Origin: Arenibacterium halophilum
GTDB lineage: Bacteria; Pseudomonadota; Alphaproteobacteria; Rhodobacterales; Rhodobacteraceae
Reading direction: 5' to 3'
Assembly (NCBI RefSeq): GCF_005938225.1
Contig: NZ_VCPC01000002.1
Coordinates: 62,001 to 126,000 of the forward strand
DNA: 64,000 bases
This document shows, one piece after another, positions 26,378 to 34,909 of the stretch. The notes below the pieces were generated by a model. That model had not been told where the DNA came from, did no database searches, and was given only the letters and a program-made list of their open reading frames with translations. How positions within the stretch are numbered: position 1 is the first letter of the stretch; every line of letters begins with the position of its first letter. Both the position numbers and the translations under genes were made by a program.

Positions 26378-29300
26378 AAGCGCTCAGCCCCGAAATCTCG
26401 CGCTCGCCGGCGCGCTTCAGCAGCAGCGGTATGAGGTCGGCCATCAGGTCCAATTCCTTCACCCGCCGCGCCTTCCAGTTCAGGCCAAGGGGTTCCATCA
26501 GGTCGGTGAGCCGCTCGCCGTCAAATATCATGCGCTGCAGTATGGTGTCGACAAAGCCTTCCAGCGCCTCGGTGCCCAGCCCGTGCTTGTCCGCGATCCC
26601 CGCAAGTTCCGCCGCGTTCTTTTCCGCCTTGAAGCGGCTGTAGCCGTCGCGGATGGCCTTTTCGCTTAGGCCCTCCCCCGCCTTGAGGGTGTTGATATAG
26701 GCTGCGATATCCTCCCGCTCGTCCATGAACTTGGCGTCGGACTGGATTAGGCCGATCAGCTCCTCGCGGCTCATCTTTTGCTTGCCGGGGGTGGCATCCG
26801 AATAACGGGCGATCAGACCCATGATGTAGTCATAGTCGATGACCGCCGAGGCGAAGAGGACGAATTCGAAGTCCAGTTGGTCGGCATCCTGACTCGGCGC
26901 GCCATCGCCCCGATCGTGGCCTTTGCCCTGCTGAGCCCGCAGGCGTTGGGCGGTTTCCAGATAGGCACCCCGGAAGCCCAAGAGGTTGTCGCGCGGCAGG
27001 ACCTGTTCGATGTCACTGCGGTTTTCGTCGGTCAGATCGGTGTACTGGTCAAGCTGGGTCTTGAGCCGCTGGACCTCTTTGAAGTGTTCAATGAATGCCG
27101 CACGGGCCGCGTCGCCCTTGAGGTTGGGCACGGCTTCCGGGGCGCAATCGAGGCCCTGCGATTTCATGAACGCGTCGAGCTTGTGGACGGCAGCTCCCAG
27201 TTTCTGGATGACCACAGGGGCCTTGTCGACGAGCCAGATCTCGCGGGCCTTTTCGGCAGCTGCTTCGCCGGAGAACAGCGCGATGGCAGTATCTACCGCG
27301 CCCTGTTGCTGGCGGAAGTCGAGGATGTTGCCATAAGGCTTTGTGGCGTTCAGCACGCGGTTGGTGCGCGAGAAGGCTTGGATCAGGCCGTGATGCTTCA
27401 GATTCTTGTCGACGTAGAGGGTGTTCAGGAACTTGGAGTCAAAGCCGGTCAGCAGCATGTCCACGACAATTGTGATGTCGATCTTATGATGCGGCTGATT
27501 GGGATAAGCCTTCTTCAGGTCGGCATCCGGCCATTGCTGGTCTTTGATGCGCTTCTGCACGTCCTGATAGTACAGATCGAATTCGCCGATCTTGTGGTTA
27601 GTGCCGTAGTGGGCGTTGTAGTCGGCGAGGATGGCCTTCAGCGCCTCCTTCTTCTTCTCCGGCTCAACCGCGTTGTCTTCCTTCTCCTGCGGGAGGTCCT
27701 CCTGGATCTGCTTGACGTCCGCATTACCCTCGGCGGGTGGTGAAAAGACGCAGGCGATGTTTAACGGTCGGAAGCCGGGGTCGTCTGCCAGTTTCTCGGC
27801 CTGCATCGTCTTGAACAGGGAATGATACTCGATGGCATCATTGATCGACGATGTGGCAAGCAGGGCGTTGAAGCGGCGTTGACCAGTGGCGGCATCATGC
27901 TTAGCAAGGATCGCCTCGATGACTGCTCGTTTTGCCAGAGGTTCACCCGGCTTTGGCAAGGTTTTGCCCTGCGGCTTGAAATAGTCGACATGGAACCTGA
28001 GGACGTTGCCGTCCTCGATGGCGTGAGTGATCGTGTAGGTGTGAAGACGCTGCTGGAAAAGGTCTTCCGTTGTCTTCATGCTGGCTTGGGTGCCTTCGAT
28101 CTTTTGCTGTGCGGCGTTCTGATCGAAGATGGGCGTTCCCGTAAAACCGAAGAGCTGGGCGCGCGGGAAGAACTCTTTGATGGCCTTGTGGTTCTCGCCG
28201 AACTGGGACCGATGGCATTCGTCAAAGATGAAGGCGATGCGCTTCTCGCGCAGGGGCTCCAGCTGTTCCTTGAAGCTCTTCTTGCCGCCCTTTTTTTGTT
28301 GCTTGTTGCGCTTGCTGTCCTCGTCTAGCGCAAGTCCCAGCTTCTGAATCGTGCAGACGATAACCTTGTCGCCGTAGTCGTCCGAAAGGAGGCGACGTAC
28401 AAGGGAAGCGGTGTTCGTGTTTTCTTCGACGCAGCCTTCCTGAAACTTGTTGAATTCGTCGCGCGTCTGCCGGTCGAGATCCTTTCGGTCCACGACGAAA
28501 AGGCATTTTTCGATGTCGGGATTGTCCTTCAAGAGCGTTGACGCTTTGAAGGAGGTAAGCGTCTTGCCGCTGCCTGTTGTATGCCAGATGTATCCATTGC
28601 CACAGTCTTGCGCGATGGAGTCTACAATCGCCTTCACCGCGTAGACCTGATAGGGCCGCATCATCAGGAGTTTTTGCTCGCTTGCGACCAAGACCATGTA
28701 GCGGCTGATTGTCTGGCCGAGGGTGCACTTCGCAAGAAACGTTTCGGCGAAGCTGTCGAGGTGTACGATCTTCTTGTTGTCGACATCCGCGAACTCATAG
28801 ACCGGCAGAAAGCGTTCGTCGGCATTGAAGGCAAAATGGCGTGTATTGTTGTTCGCGAAATAGAATGTTTGATCGCGGTTGCTGACTATAAAGAGCTGAA
28901 GAAAGCATAGGAGCGTCTTAGTATAGCCGTTTCCAGGATCGTTTTTGTAATCAACGATCTGCTCCATCGCCCTGCGGGGGCTGATGCCGAGGGTTTTCAA
29001 CTCTATTTGGACAGCAGGCACGCCATTTATGAGAAGAAGGACGTCGTAACGGTGGTGGCTATTGTCTGTGTTTATACGCAGTTGATTGATTACTTCGAAG
29101 CTGTTCTTGCACCAGTCCCGGATGTTGACGAGCGTAAAATTGAGCGGAGTGCCATCGTCACGAATAAAGCTGTTTCGTTCACGGAGTGTTCGAGCTGCGG
29201 TGAAGACATCAGGTGTCACGATCTCGTCTAGGAGCCGCTGAAATTCAGCGTCGGTGAGCGATACTCGGTTAAGGGCTTCAAACCTTTTCCTGAAATTTGC

Positions 29301-29408
29301 TTCCAGAGTAGCTCGATCGCGGATGTCGGGGCGGAATTCGTACTTGAGATCCTCCAGCTTCGCGACTAGGGCCTCTTCGAGATTGCGTTCGAGTTTATTC
29401 GTTACCAT
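26367..29408 (-). CDS. hsdR: Type I restriction enzyme, restriction subunit HsdR
   Basis: ATP-dependent translocase and endonuclease, 1013 residues. The N-terminal nuclease has the PD-(D/E)XK pattern D122...E136-L-K138 (YDVLLLINGV then VQIELKT). The helicase core has Walker A TTGSGKT (near residue 278), DECH (near 396), and later SF2 motifs (LLTGFDSKFLN, QAFSRTNRV). The C-terminal region is predicted helical. The start MVTNKLERNL lies 8 bases after the stop of a 41-codon reading frame. Confidence 0.96.
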   Translation of the reverse strand: MVTNKLERNLEEALVAKLEDLKYEFRPDIRDRATLEANFRKRFEALNRVSLTDAEFQRLLDEIVTPDVFTAARTLRERNSFIRDDGTPLNFTLVNIRDWCKNSFEVINQLRINTDNSHHRYDVLLLINGVPAVQIELKTLGISPRRAMEQIVDYKNDPGNGYTKTLLCFLQLFIVSNRDQTFYFANNNTRHFAFNADERFLPVYEFADVDNKKIVHLDSFAETFLAKCTLGQTISRYMVLVASEQKLLMMRPYQVYAVKAIVDSIAQDCGNGYIWHTTGSGKTLTSFKASTLLKDNPDIEKCLFVVDRKDLDRQTRDEFNKFQEGCVEENTNTASLVRRLLSDDYGDKVIVCTIQKLGLALDEDSKRNKQQKKGGKKSFKEQLEPLREKRIAFIFDECHRSQFGENHKAIKEFFPRAQLFGFTGTPIFDQNAAQQKIEGTQASMKTTEDLFQQRLHTYTITHAIEDGNVLRFHVDYFKPQGKTLPKPGEPLAKRAVIEAILAKHDAATGQRRFNALLATSSINDAIEYHSLFKTMQAEKLADDPGFRPLNIACVFSPPAEGNADVKQIQEDLPQEKEDNAVEPEKKKEALKAILADYNAHYGTNHKIGEFDLYYQDVQKRIKDQQWPDADLKKAYPNQPHHKIDITIVVDMLLTGFDSKFLNTLYVDKNLKHHGLIQAFSRTNRVLNATKPYGNILDFRQQQGAVDTAIALFSGEAAAEKAREIWLVDKAPVVIQKLGAAVHKLDAFMKSQGLDCAPEAVPNLKGDAARAAFIEHFKEVQRLKTQLDQYTDLTDENRSDIEQVLPRDNLLGFRGAYLETAQRLRAQQGKGHDRGDGAPSQDADQLDFEFVLFASAVIDYDYIMGLIARYSDATPGKQKMSREELIGLIQSDAKFMDEREDIAAYINTLKAGEGLSEKAIRDGYSRFKAEKNAAELAGIADKHGLGTEALEGFVDTILQRMIFDGERLTDLMEPLGLNWKARRVKELDLMADLIPLLLKRAGEREISGLSAYEQ

Positions 29409-29415
29409 CGCAGTC

Positions 29416-29541
29416 TCAGTGCTCTCTTGTAGCTGCTTTGTCTGCCAAGTAATCGGGTGTGGTAATTAAGATCGAATTGCGAGCGTGCTCGGCTCTAAGG
29501 CCGCAGAAGACGATCTGGCTGAAAGAGTCGTAGCCTGTCAT
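29416..29541 (-). CDS. Putative 41-residue leader/small protein between antitoxin and hsdR
   Basis: ATG overlaps the antitoxin stop (ATGA at 29538-29541), giving MTGYDSFSQIVFCGLRAEHA and ending 8 bases before hsdR. The overlap style is the same as between the other genes of the operon, which is the main support. I recognise no family; it could be a short toxin-like peptide, a translational leader for hsdR, or a degenerate remnant. Confidence 0.4.
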   Translation of the reverse strand: MTGYDSFSQIVFCGLRAEHARNSILITTPDYLADKAATREH

Positions 29542-29735
29542 TTTGCCTCCCCTTTCGAACTTTTTTGGATCGGCATTCGGTCTGTTTCAATGTTCTTCAA
29601 CCGTTCATATTCCTCGATAGCCATGACCACTACTACTGGCCGACCGTGCTTGGCTACGGCCACCGGCTCAGCTCTTGCGAGGTCGATCAACCTCCCAAAG
29701 CCATATTTCGCGTCTTTCGCGCTTAGGGTCTGCAT
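29538..29735 (-). CDS. Phd/YefM-family antitoxin-like protein
   Basis: 65 residues, MQTLSAKDAKYGFGRLIDLA then PVAVAKHGRPVVVVMAIEEYERLK, the compact Phd/YefM fold that binds DNA and, in toxin-antitoxin pairs, a partner toxin through its C-terminus. No ParE/Doc/RelE-type toxin follows. Two tandem TTGGCCAA palindromes 28-45 bases upstream would suit an autoregulatory operator. It heads the hsd operon, so it may serve as its repressor. Start 29735 is chosen by the family N-terminus. Confidence 0.75.
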   Translation of the reverse strand: MQTLSAKDAKYGFGRLIDLARAEPVAVAKHGRPVVVVMAIEEYERLKNIETDRMPIQKSSKGEAK

Positions 29736-29763
29736 ACGACCGCCCGCCTTTTCTCCGCCACTT

Positions 29764-29780
29764 TTGGCCAATTTGGCCAA
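29764..29780. promoter_or_regulatory. Tandem TTGGCCAA palindromes upstream of the antitoxin
   Basis: TTGGCCAA at 29764-29771 and again at 29773-29780 (9-base period). Position and symmetry suit a Phd-type autorepressor operator controlling the hsd operon. Confidence 0.5.
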
Positions 29781-29813
29781 ATTAAGCAATAGCTGTAGTA
29801 GACTGAGGTGCAT

Positions 29814-30199
29814 GTCGCGAGGTGATCAGATGTAGTACAGGGGGGAGGTCGGCAAGAATGCGTTGCTCCTTCTAATGTGTTCTACTTTGCTCCAGAGAGG
29901 CCTCAACCCGAGAGGGCCTACCCCGCCTAGCCTCGCTGTCGCCGTGCTTGGGGTGGGGTGTAGGGGGGGGCGTCAAGCAAGTGGCCCCAGCGCCGTCCCG
30001 GCATAGGCTTTTGTCGGATTAGTAGGGCAAACAGAAATCCGTAGGGGATTAGTAGGGGAGCGGGGTACAACTGATGACGGCATGGTGCGACACCGTGCAA
30101 GATAAAGACTAGAAAATTGCGTTTCGTACCAGAGTGTTGTATGGATTGTGCAGGTGCCGTGCGCCTGCGTGCAACTCGGTCCACCAAACCCGACAAACA
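29814..30199. other. Right end of the island, non-coding, with arm-site-like repeats
   Basis: No convincing gene. TAGTAGGGC (30020-30028) and TAGTAGGGG (30050-30058), plus a weaker CCGTAGGGG (30039-30047), match the pair in the left junction at 17128-17147. These are candidate integrase arm-binding sites 140-180 bases from the core. Confidence 0.5.
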
Positions 30200-30252
30200 A
30201 TTCGTAATGATGGGGTCGGGGGTTCGAGTCCCTTCAGCGGCACCATTCTTCT
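30200..30252 (+). repeat. Right end (attR): 3' half of tRNA-Thr
   Basis: 53 bases identical to 17195-17247, beginning ATTCGTAATGATGG and running through CCA to TTCTTCT. No 5' half precedes it, so it is not a working tRNA. It marks the chromosomal edge of the island. Confidence 0.88.
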
Positions 30253-30619
30253 TGAACATCAGATTTACTGGAAATCGGCCCACAGGTGCGGTGCGCGGCA
30301 TGACTGTTGCGCGGTGCTCTTGGTTCGGGCTCGGGGTACAGCGGGGCCGTAACGTGCTCCTTTCATTTTGAACGAGGCTGCCAGCACATACCCGGCGAAG
30401 CCGACGAGGCCCCATCGAGGAGCCGAGGGGGGATCCAGGTGCCAGGGGCTCCAGAAGTCAGAGTTCAGGCGCGAAGCGGCGTGATTACCGTCAAAAGCGG
30501 TAGAACTGATTGAGACGTTGCCGACAATCGGGGTGCCGGACCACTTAGGCATTCAATCCAAATGGTCGCGGGGCACCGGTTGGCCGGCCTGTCCAGAAGT
30601 GGCCTGCCTTTTCTGAATT
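30253..30619. other. Chromosomal stretch right of the island without a clear gene
   Basis: A minus-strand frame of about 95 codons (ending at 30265) contains a hydrophobic run (WGLVGFAGYVLAASFKMKG), but it has no ribosome site and no family that I recognise. It may be a decayed gene end. Nothing else is supportable. Confidence 0.3.
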
Positions 30620-30641
30620 GGCGCCTGCTGTAGCAGGCGCC
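30620..30641 (-). terminator. Hairpin downstream of bphP
   Basis: Perfect 10-base stem GGCGCCTGCT / AGCAGGCGCC with a 2-base loop, 17 bases after the bphP stop. No U-run follows, so termination is probable rather than certain. Confidence 0.5.
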
Positions 30642-30657
30642 ATCCGGTTCCGGAAGG

Positions 30658-33231
30658 CTAGCCCGTGCCTTTCAGGTCGAGCTTCGACAACCCGCGCGAC
30701 AGCGTTTCGATCGTGAAGGGTTTGCTGACCACCGGGGCGGGGGGAAATTGCGACAGGGTGGTGCCCGCGCCGCTATAGCCGCTGGCCAGAACAAAGGGCA
30801 CTTTGCTTGCCGACAGGTATTCTGCCACGGGTTGGCTTGTTTCGCTGCCCAGGTTCACGTCCAGCACTGCCAGCGACAGCGTGTTGGCCGAGGCGATGCG
30901 CAGGGCTTCGGCCACGGAAGAGGCAACATGCACGGTGTCCGCACCCAATTCGCTCAGGATTTCCGAGGCGTCCATCGCGATGATCATGTTGTCTTCGACC
31001 ACCATCGCAACGCCTGAGAGTTGCGGTTTTTCAAGCGGCGCGGTCACAGCGGTGCCTTCCGGCGCAAGAGGCGCAAGTTGGCGGAATTCGACCGTCCGTT
31101 CAGGCAGTGTGAATTCCGCGCGCAGACCCGACATGGCAAAGTGGATATCCGAGGTGCCTTTCAATTCGAACTCCACCGATTTCTCGATGATGGTCGACCC
31201 GAAACCGCGCCGCGTGGGGGCCTGTACGCTGGGGCCGCCGGATTCGACCCATTTGATGCGGGCATAGCCATCCGGGTCCTGCGACACGGTGACATCGACC
31301 CGGCCGACATCGGATGACAGGGCTCCGTATTTCACCGAGTTCGTGACCAACTCGTGAAAGACCAGCGCCATGGTCGAAAACGCCTCGGGCGCAAGCAGGA
31401 GCACGGGGCCGGTGACGATCAGCCGGTCCGCCTGGTTCGTGACATAGGCCGAAAACTCGACCGCCAGCAGCTCGCGCAATGCAACAGGGCGCCATTCCGT
31501 CGCGGTCAACTGGTCATGCGCTTGCGCCAGCGCGTGGATGCGGCCATCGACGGCGCGGGTGAAATCGTCGATCGAGGTTGTCGTTTTGCGCGATTGCGAG
31601 ACCAGAGAACGGATCAGCCCAAGCACGTTGCGCACGCGGTGGTTCAACTCGGCAATCAGCAGTTCCTGCTGGTCCTGCGCGCGCTTGCGTTCGACATTGG
31701 CTTCGTCCGCCAGTTTCAGCACGACTTCGAGCAGGGTGACGCGGATCGCCTCGGCGGCACGCAATGCGGTGGGCGACCACTGTTCCGAGCGGTTGGCGAC
31801 ATCTTCCTTCCAGACGTCAAAGCTTTTGCGCGGTGTAAGGCGGGCGCCGAAGGCACCGACATCGACAGGCTTGTGCGGATTGCCGGCCCATTGCACCTGA
31901 TGCGCGATTTCGCGGCGGAACAGCACGATATAGTCACGTGGTCGGCGCGAGATCGGAATGGCGAGCACGCCCGCGCATGTATCCTGAAACGCCCCGATCG
32001 ACGGCATCCGGGCTGCAAGGTGGTCGGTTGCATAGACCCGAGAGGCGGCGGCGGTGTTCAGGAATCGTGCGATGCGCTGAAAATCGGCTTTATCGGGCGT
32101 AGAGCCTTCGGTCAGGTATGCCCCATCGGAATACAGCGCGATGCCGTCGTAGGGGATCGTCTTTGCGATCTCGCGTGCCATCGTCGGGAAGGCGCTGATC
32201 AGGCTGTCGCCCGAGGACACCTGCATCATGATGCGATCATGCAGCCGCTGGGCTTGCTGGATCGCATCGGCAGTGGTTCGGGATTCCTGCCGCTCAAGCT
32301 CGTAGGCATAGAACTGGGCGAACAATTCGATCGCGGTGCGGCGCTCGTAGTCGATGTAAAGCGGTTCGCGGTGGTGGCAGGCAAACAGCCCCCAGAGTTC
32401 GCCGCGGATGACGATCGACACCGACATCGACGCCTTGACCTTCATGTTGCGCAGGTATTCCAGGTGGATCGGCGACACAGCCCGCGTGACGGCCATGGAC
32501 AGGTCCAGCGGTTCACCCTCGGGGCTGGTTTGCGGCACGATGGGAGACACGGTGGCATCCACGTCGGAGATCAGGCGCAACAGGTTCTTCTTGTACAGCG
32601 CGCGCGCCTGGCGGGGAATATCGGAGGCGGGGAATTGCAACCCGAAGTAGGTTTCGTCGTCGGTCTTGTCCTTGGCTTCGGCGATGACCTTGCCGTCGCC
32701 TTCGGGGCCAAAGCGATAAACCATGACACGGTCGAACCCGCTGAGCGCCCGCAGTTGACGCGCGGCCTGATCGGCGGAAGAGGCGATGTTAGACTCGGCC
32801 GATATGCGTTGCAGCATCGGGGTGACAAGGGCCAGTTCATCGTGTTCGCGCCCACGCGCCTTGGCTTCGAATTCGAAGACATAGCTTTGGCCGGATTGGT
32901 GAATGCTGATGTCGAAAAGTCGGGAATCACTAAAGAGCGGAAAGCCGAACAGTCGGGTCACGGCGTTTTCGTGCGTTGAGGCAGACAGTTTCCGGCGCAG
33001 TTTTTCCACGGATGTGGCGGGCAGAAAGCTGGCCAGCGGCGCTCCGATCATGTCTCCAGCCTCGGTGCCGGTGATCTTGTCGATATTGGCCGAGGCATGT
33101 TGGATCAGCCAGTCGGATGAGACGGCGATCAGCGCCCCGAACGGCTGAACATTGCCAAGCAGGTGGATCGGTTCACGGTCGCAGTTCGTAAGGTCGACCG
33201 GCGTGTCTGTCGAAATAAAAGAGTCGTTCAT
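30658..33231 (-). CDS. bphP: Bacteriophytochrome histidine kinase with C-terminal receiver domain
   Basis: Red/far-red light sensor, 857 residues: PAS (with the biliverdin-binding Cys17 in LTNCDREPIHLLG), GAF (FPASDIPRQARALY, the DIP motif), and PHY with the PRxSF tongue (LTPRKSF). An HWE/HisKA_2-type kinase follows (ELNHRVRN, phospho-His near residue 531), then an ATPase domain and a receiver (VVEDNMIIAMDASEI, phospho-Asp in AVLDVNLG near 790). The hybrid architecture suggests it phosphorylates itself or a separate regulator not seen here. It overlaps bphO by ATGA, so chromophore enzyme and apoprotein are made together. Confidence 0.95.
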   Translation of the reverse strand: MNDSFISTDTPVDLTNCDREPIHLLGNVQPFGALIAVSSDWLIQHASANIDKITGTEAGDMIGAPLASFLPATSVEKLRRKLSASTHENAVTRLFGFPLFSDSRLFDISIHQSGQSYVFEFEAKARGREHDELALVTPMLQRISAESNIASSADQAARQLRALSGFDRVMVYRFGPEGDGKVIAEAKDKTDDETYFGLQFPASDIPRQARALYKKNLLRLISDVDATVSPIVPQTSPEGEPLDLSMAVTRAVSPIHLEYLRNMKVKASMSVSIVIRGELWGLFACHHREPLYIDYERRTAIELFAQFYAYELERQESRTTADAIQQAQRLHDRIMMQVSSGDSLISAFPTMAREIAKTIPYDGIALYSDGAYLTEGSTPDKADFQRIARFLNTAAASRVYATDHLAARMPSIGAFQDTCAGVLAIPISRRPRDYIVLFRREIAHQVQWAGNPHKPVDVGAFGARLTPRKSFDVWKEDVANRSEQWSPTALRAAEAIRVTLLEVVLKLADEANVERKRAQDQQELLIAELNHRVRNVLGLIRSLVSQSRKTTTSIDDFTRAVDGRIHALAQAHDQLTATEWRPVALRELLAVEFSAYVTNQADRLIVTGPVLLLAPEAFSTMALVFHELVTNSVKYGALSSDVGRVDVTVSQDPDGYARIKWVESGGPSVQAPTRRGFGSTIIEKSVEFELKGTSDIHFAMSGLRAEFTLPERTVEFRQLAPLAPEGTAVTAPLEKPQLSGVAMVVEDNMIIAMDASEILSELGADTVHVASSVAEALRIASANTLSLAVLDVNLGSETSQPVAEYLSASKVPFVLASGYSGAGTTLSQFPPAPVVSKPFTIETLSRGLSKLDLKGTG

Positions 33232-33800
33232 AGGCTGGCTATCGCTGTATCCACAGTCGTTTTGCTGGCAAGGGTCGGGTCGAAGAGACCAAAGGCGGTG
33301 CGGGCGTCCGCGATCACGCGGCGGGCGAGCGGGCTGTCGGTTGGTTGCGTTGACATGCGTTGGCAGAATTGGCGCCAGAGCGCGGTGTCGGCTTTCATGC
33401 CGAAAAATCCGGTTTGCTGATCTTCGGGCAGGGCGCGGCGCAGGACAGTTGCCCCTAGCTGAGAACCAAGGACAAGATACGCGACCGCGTCGGGATGCAG
33501 GGTCAGGCCGGGAACGGCGAGGGGTGGATAGACCGTCATCGCGCGTTGGGCCGGGGTGATATCCTGTTCAAGCGCCGCGATCGCGTTGCGCAACACCGGC
33601 GTCGCTTCGGCGGCCTGCCAGTTGCAGGCCGTTCCCATCAGGTAAAACCCGTGGGCCTGAATGGCGCAGAATGCGCGACGTTGTTCCGGGTCGCGCAGGT
33701 CCAGCCGTGACAAGGCCCGATCCAGTTGCGCGTGCTCTTCCGATGTCTGATGTCGCAACGCATCGCGGAGTGTTGGTGCGGTGAGGGTGTGTTCAGTCAT
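33228..33800 (-). CDS. bphO: Biliverdin-producing heme oxygenase
   Basis: 190 residues. Converts heme to biliverdin IX-alpha, the bacteriophytochrome chromophore. The proximal-His region (HQTSEEHAQLDRAL) near the N-terminus and the distal-helix-like LVLGSQLGATVL fit the BphO family. It lies directly upstream of bphP with a 4-base overlap. The ATG at 33800 is chosen by family similarity; the ribosome site (GGAAG, 13 bases upstream) is weak. An AT-rich near-palindrome about 140 bases upstream (33934-33957) may belong to its promoter. Confidence 0.88.
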   Translation of the reverse strand: MTEHTLTAPTLRDALRHQTSEEHAQLDRALSRLDLRDPEQRRAFCAIQAHGFYLMGTACNWQAAEATPVLRNAIAALEQDITPAQRAMTVYPPLAVPGLTLHPDAVAYLVLGSQLGATVLRRALPEDQQTGFFGMKADTALWRQFCQRMSTQPTDSPLARRVIADARTAFGLFDPTLASKTTVDTAIASL

Positions 33801-34014
33801 AAACGTTGCTGATCTTCCGGTCTGTCCCGCTCCGATACTGTCGAACGCGTCGACTATGAATGATTCGTGCAGACCGAGTCCTTGTTTATGAATCACTGGT
33901 AAACGCCGCGCCCCTCGAAATGGTTCCGAACAGCAAAATTTTTTTGAAAAAATTTGTCTGCCGCACCCGCGTGGCACGCAAACCGGGCGGGTGCAGATGC
34001 GACTGTGGAGACGA

Positions 34015-34773
34015 TCAGGCCGGGGTTCGCACGTCCAGCGCGGTGAGAAGCGTGGCGAAGTCCTCGGGCGGGCGCGCGTCGGTGACCACAAGGCTGCCGT
34101 CACGCAGGGGGGGCAGGCGCAGCGGAGAGCCGGCGCCCTGAAGAATCCATTTCGACTGATCGACCGCCATCAGTGATTGCGACGCGATATCTTGCAGGGC
34201 CAGGGACATTTCGACTTCGTTCTGGTCATTCACCAGAAAGCCGTGGTGCGGGTGGACGCGCGATGCCGAGAGGATCGCCCAATCGACGGAGAAGCTGGCC
34301 ACCGTGTCGAAGGCATTTCTGTCGAAAGCGGCGCCGTCGTGGGCGCGCAGTTGCGTGCCGGCCATGAAGACGCGATTGCCGGGGATCACGGCCAGCGTGG
34401 CGGCGATGATGGAAGAGTTGCTGACCACGGTCAGGTTGCGCCTTTGGCACAGCGCCTGCGCGATGATCCCCGAGGTCGACCCGGTGTCGATGGCCAGCGA
34501 CGCGCCATCGGGGATAATCTGCGCGACCATTTCGGCGATACGCGCCTTGGCGGCGCGGTTTTCGACGAGGCGCGCGGGCAGGGGCGGGTCGTTTGGTCCA
34601 TCGACCGAGACGATGGCGCCGTGCACCTTGCGAATGCGCCCCTGCGCAACCAGTGGCTGGACTATCCGGCGCACGGTCTGATCGGTCACATCCAGCGTCT
34701 GCGCGATGTCTCCGACCGAGACGGTGCCATGCAGCGCCACCATGGCCAGAATATCCTGATCGTATTTTGACAT
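34015..34773 (-). CDS. DeoR/GlpR-family transcriptional regulator
   Basis: 252 residues: N-terminal winged HTH (MSKYDQDILAMVALHGTVSV ... VTDQTVRRIVQPLVAQGRIR) and a sugar-phosphate-isomerase-like DeoRC domain (IDTGSTSGIIAQAL, FMAGTQLRAHDG). Such regulators usually sense a phosphorylated metabolite, which fits two neighbouring kinase-like genes. It is divergent from the first demethylase-like gene; tandem TTTTTGTTG repeats lie between them. It shares its architecture with the second DeoR gene at 47215-47991. Confidence 0.9.
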   Translation of the reverse strand: MSKYDQDILAMVALHGTVSVGDIAQTLDVTDQTVRRIVQPLVAQGRIRKVHGAIVSVDGPNDPPLPARLVENRAAKARIAEMVAQIIPDGASLAIDTGSTSGIIAQALCQRRNLTVVSNSSIIAATLAVIPGNRVFMAGTQLRAHDGAAFDRNAFDTVASFSVDWAILSASRVHPHHGFLVNDQNEVEMSLALQDIASQSLMAVDQSKWILQGAGSPLRLPPLRDGSLVVTDARPPEDFATLLTALDVRTPA

Positions 34774-34829
34774 GGCCGGTCCTTTCCTTGCGGGGGCAGG
34801 ATAGGGCAGAAGCGTGAGGTGATACAGAA

Positions 34830-34869
34830 TTTTTGTTCGAACATGTCGTTTTTTGTTGCTTTTTGTTGA
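34830..34869. promoter_or_regulatory. TTTTTGTT repeats: candidate DeoR operator
   Basis: TTTTTGTT at 34830-34837, and two adjoining 10-base repeats TTTTTGTTGC (34850-34859) and TTTTTGTTGA (34860-34869), lie in the divergent promoter. The complement GCAACAAAAA recurs at 39207-39216 before the ABC-transporter genes. Confidence 0.55.
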
Positions 34870-34909
34870 TCTGACTTCAAGCTGCCGGTGAAATCTTTGG
34901 GAAAATGAT

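Larger units (their letters stand above)
17059..30207 (-). mobile_element. ~13 kb integrative element at tRNA-Thr(CGT) with type I R-M/anticodon nuclease cargo
   Basis: Bounded by an 8-base core ATTCGTAA at 17059-17066 (joined to the tRNA 5' half) and 30200-30207 (joined to the tRNA 3' half). Alternatively the boundary is the 53-base repeat 17195-17247 / 30200-30252. It contains a tyrosine recombinase, an AlpA-like protein, a C-protein-like regulator, three unknown proteins and the phd-orf41-hsdR-hsdS-prrC-hsdM operon, almost all on the minus strand. GC is clearly lower than the flanking chromosome, especially 17.2-20.6 kb. TAGTAGGG motifs near both ends (17128-17147 and 30020-30058) are candidate integrase arm sites. 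Strand is given as that of the integrase. Confidence 0.85.

Noticed and set aside
30200-30245. A second tRNA-Thr at the right end of the island
   Set aside because: Only positions 31-76 are present; no acceptor 5' strand or D arm precedes it.
30265-30552. 95-codon minus-strand frame right of the island
   Set aside because: No ribosome site or family; kept only as a possible gene remnant in the intergenic note.
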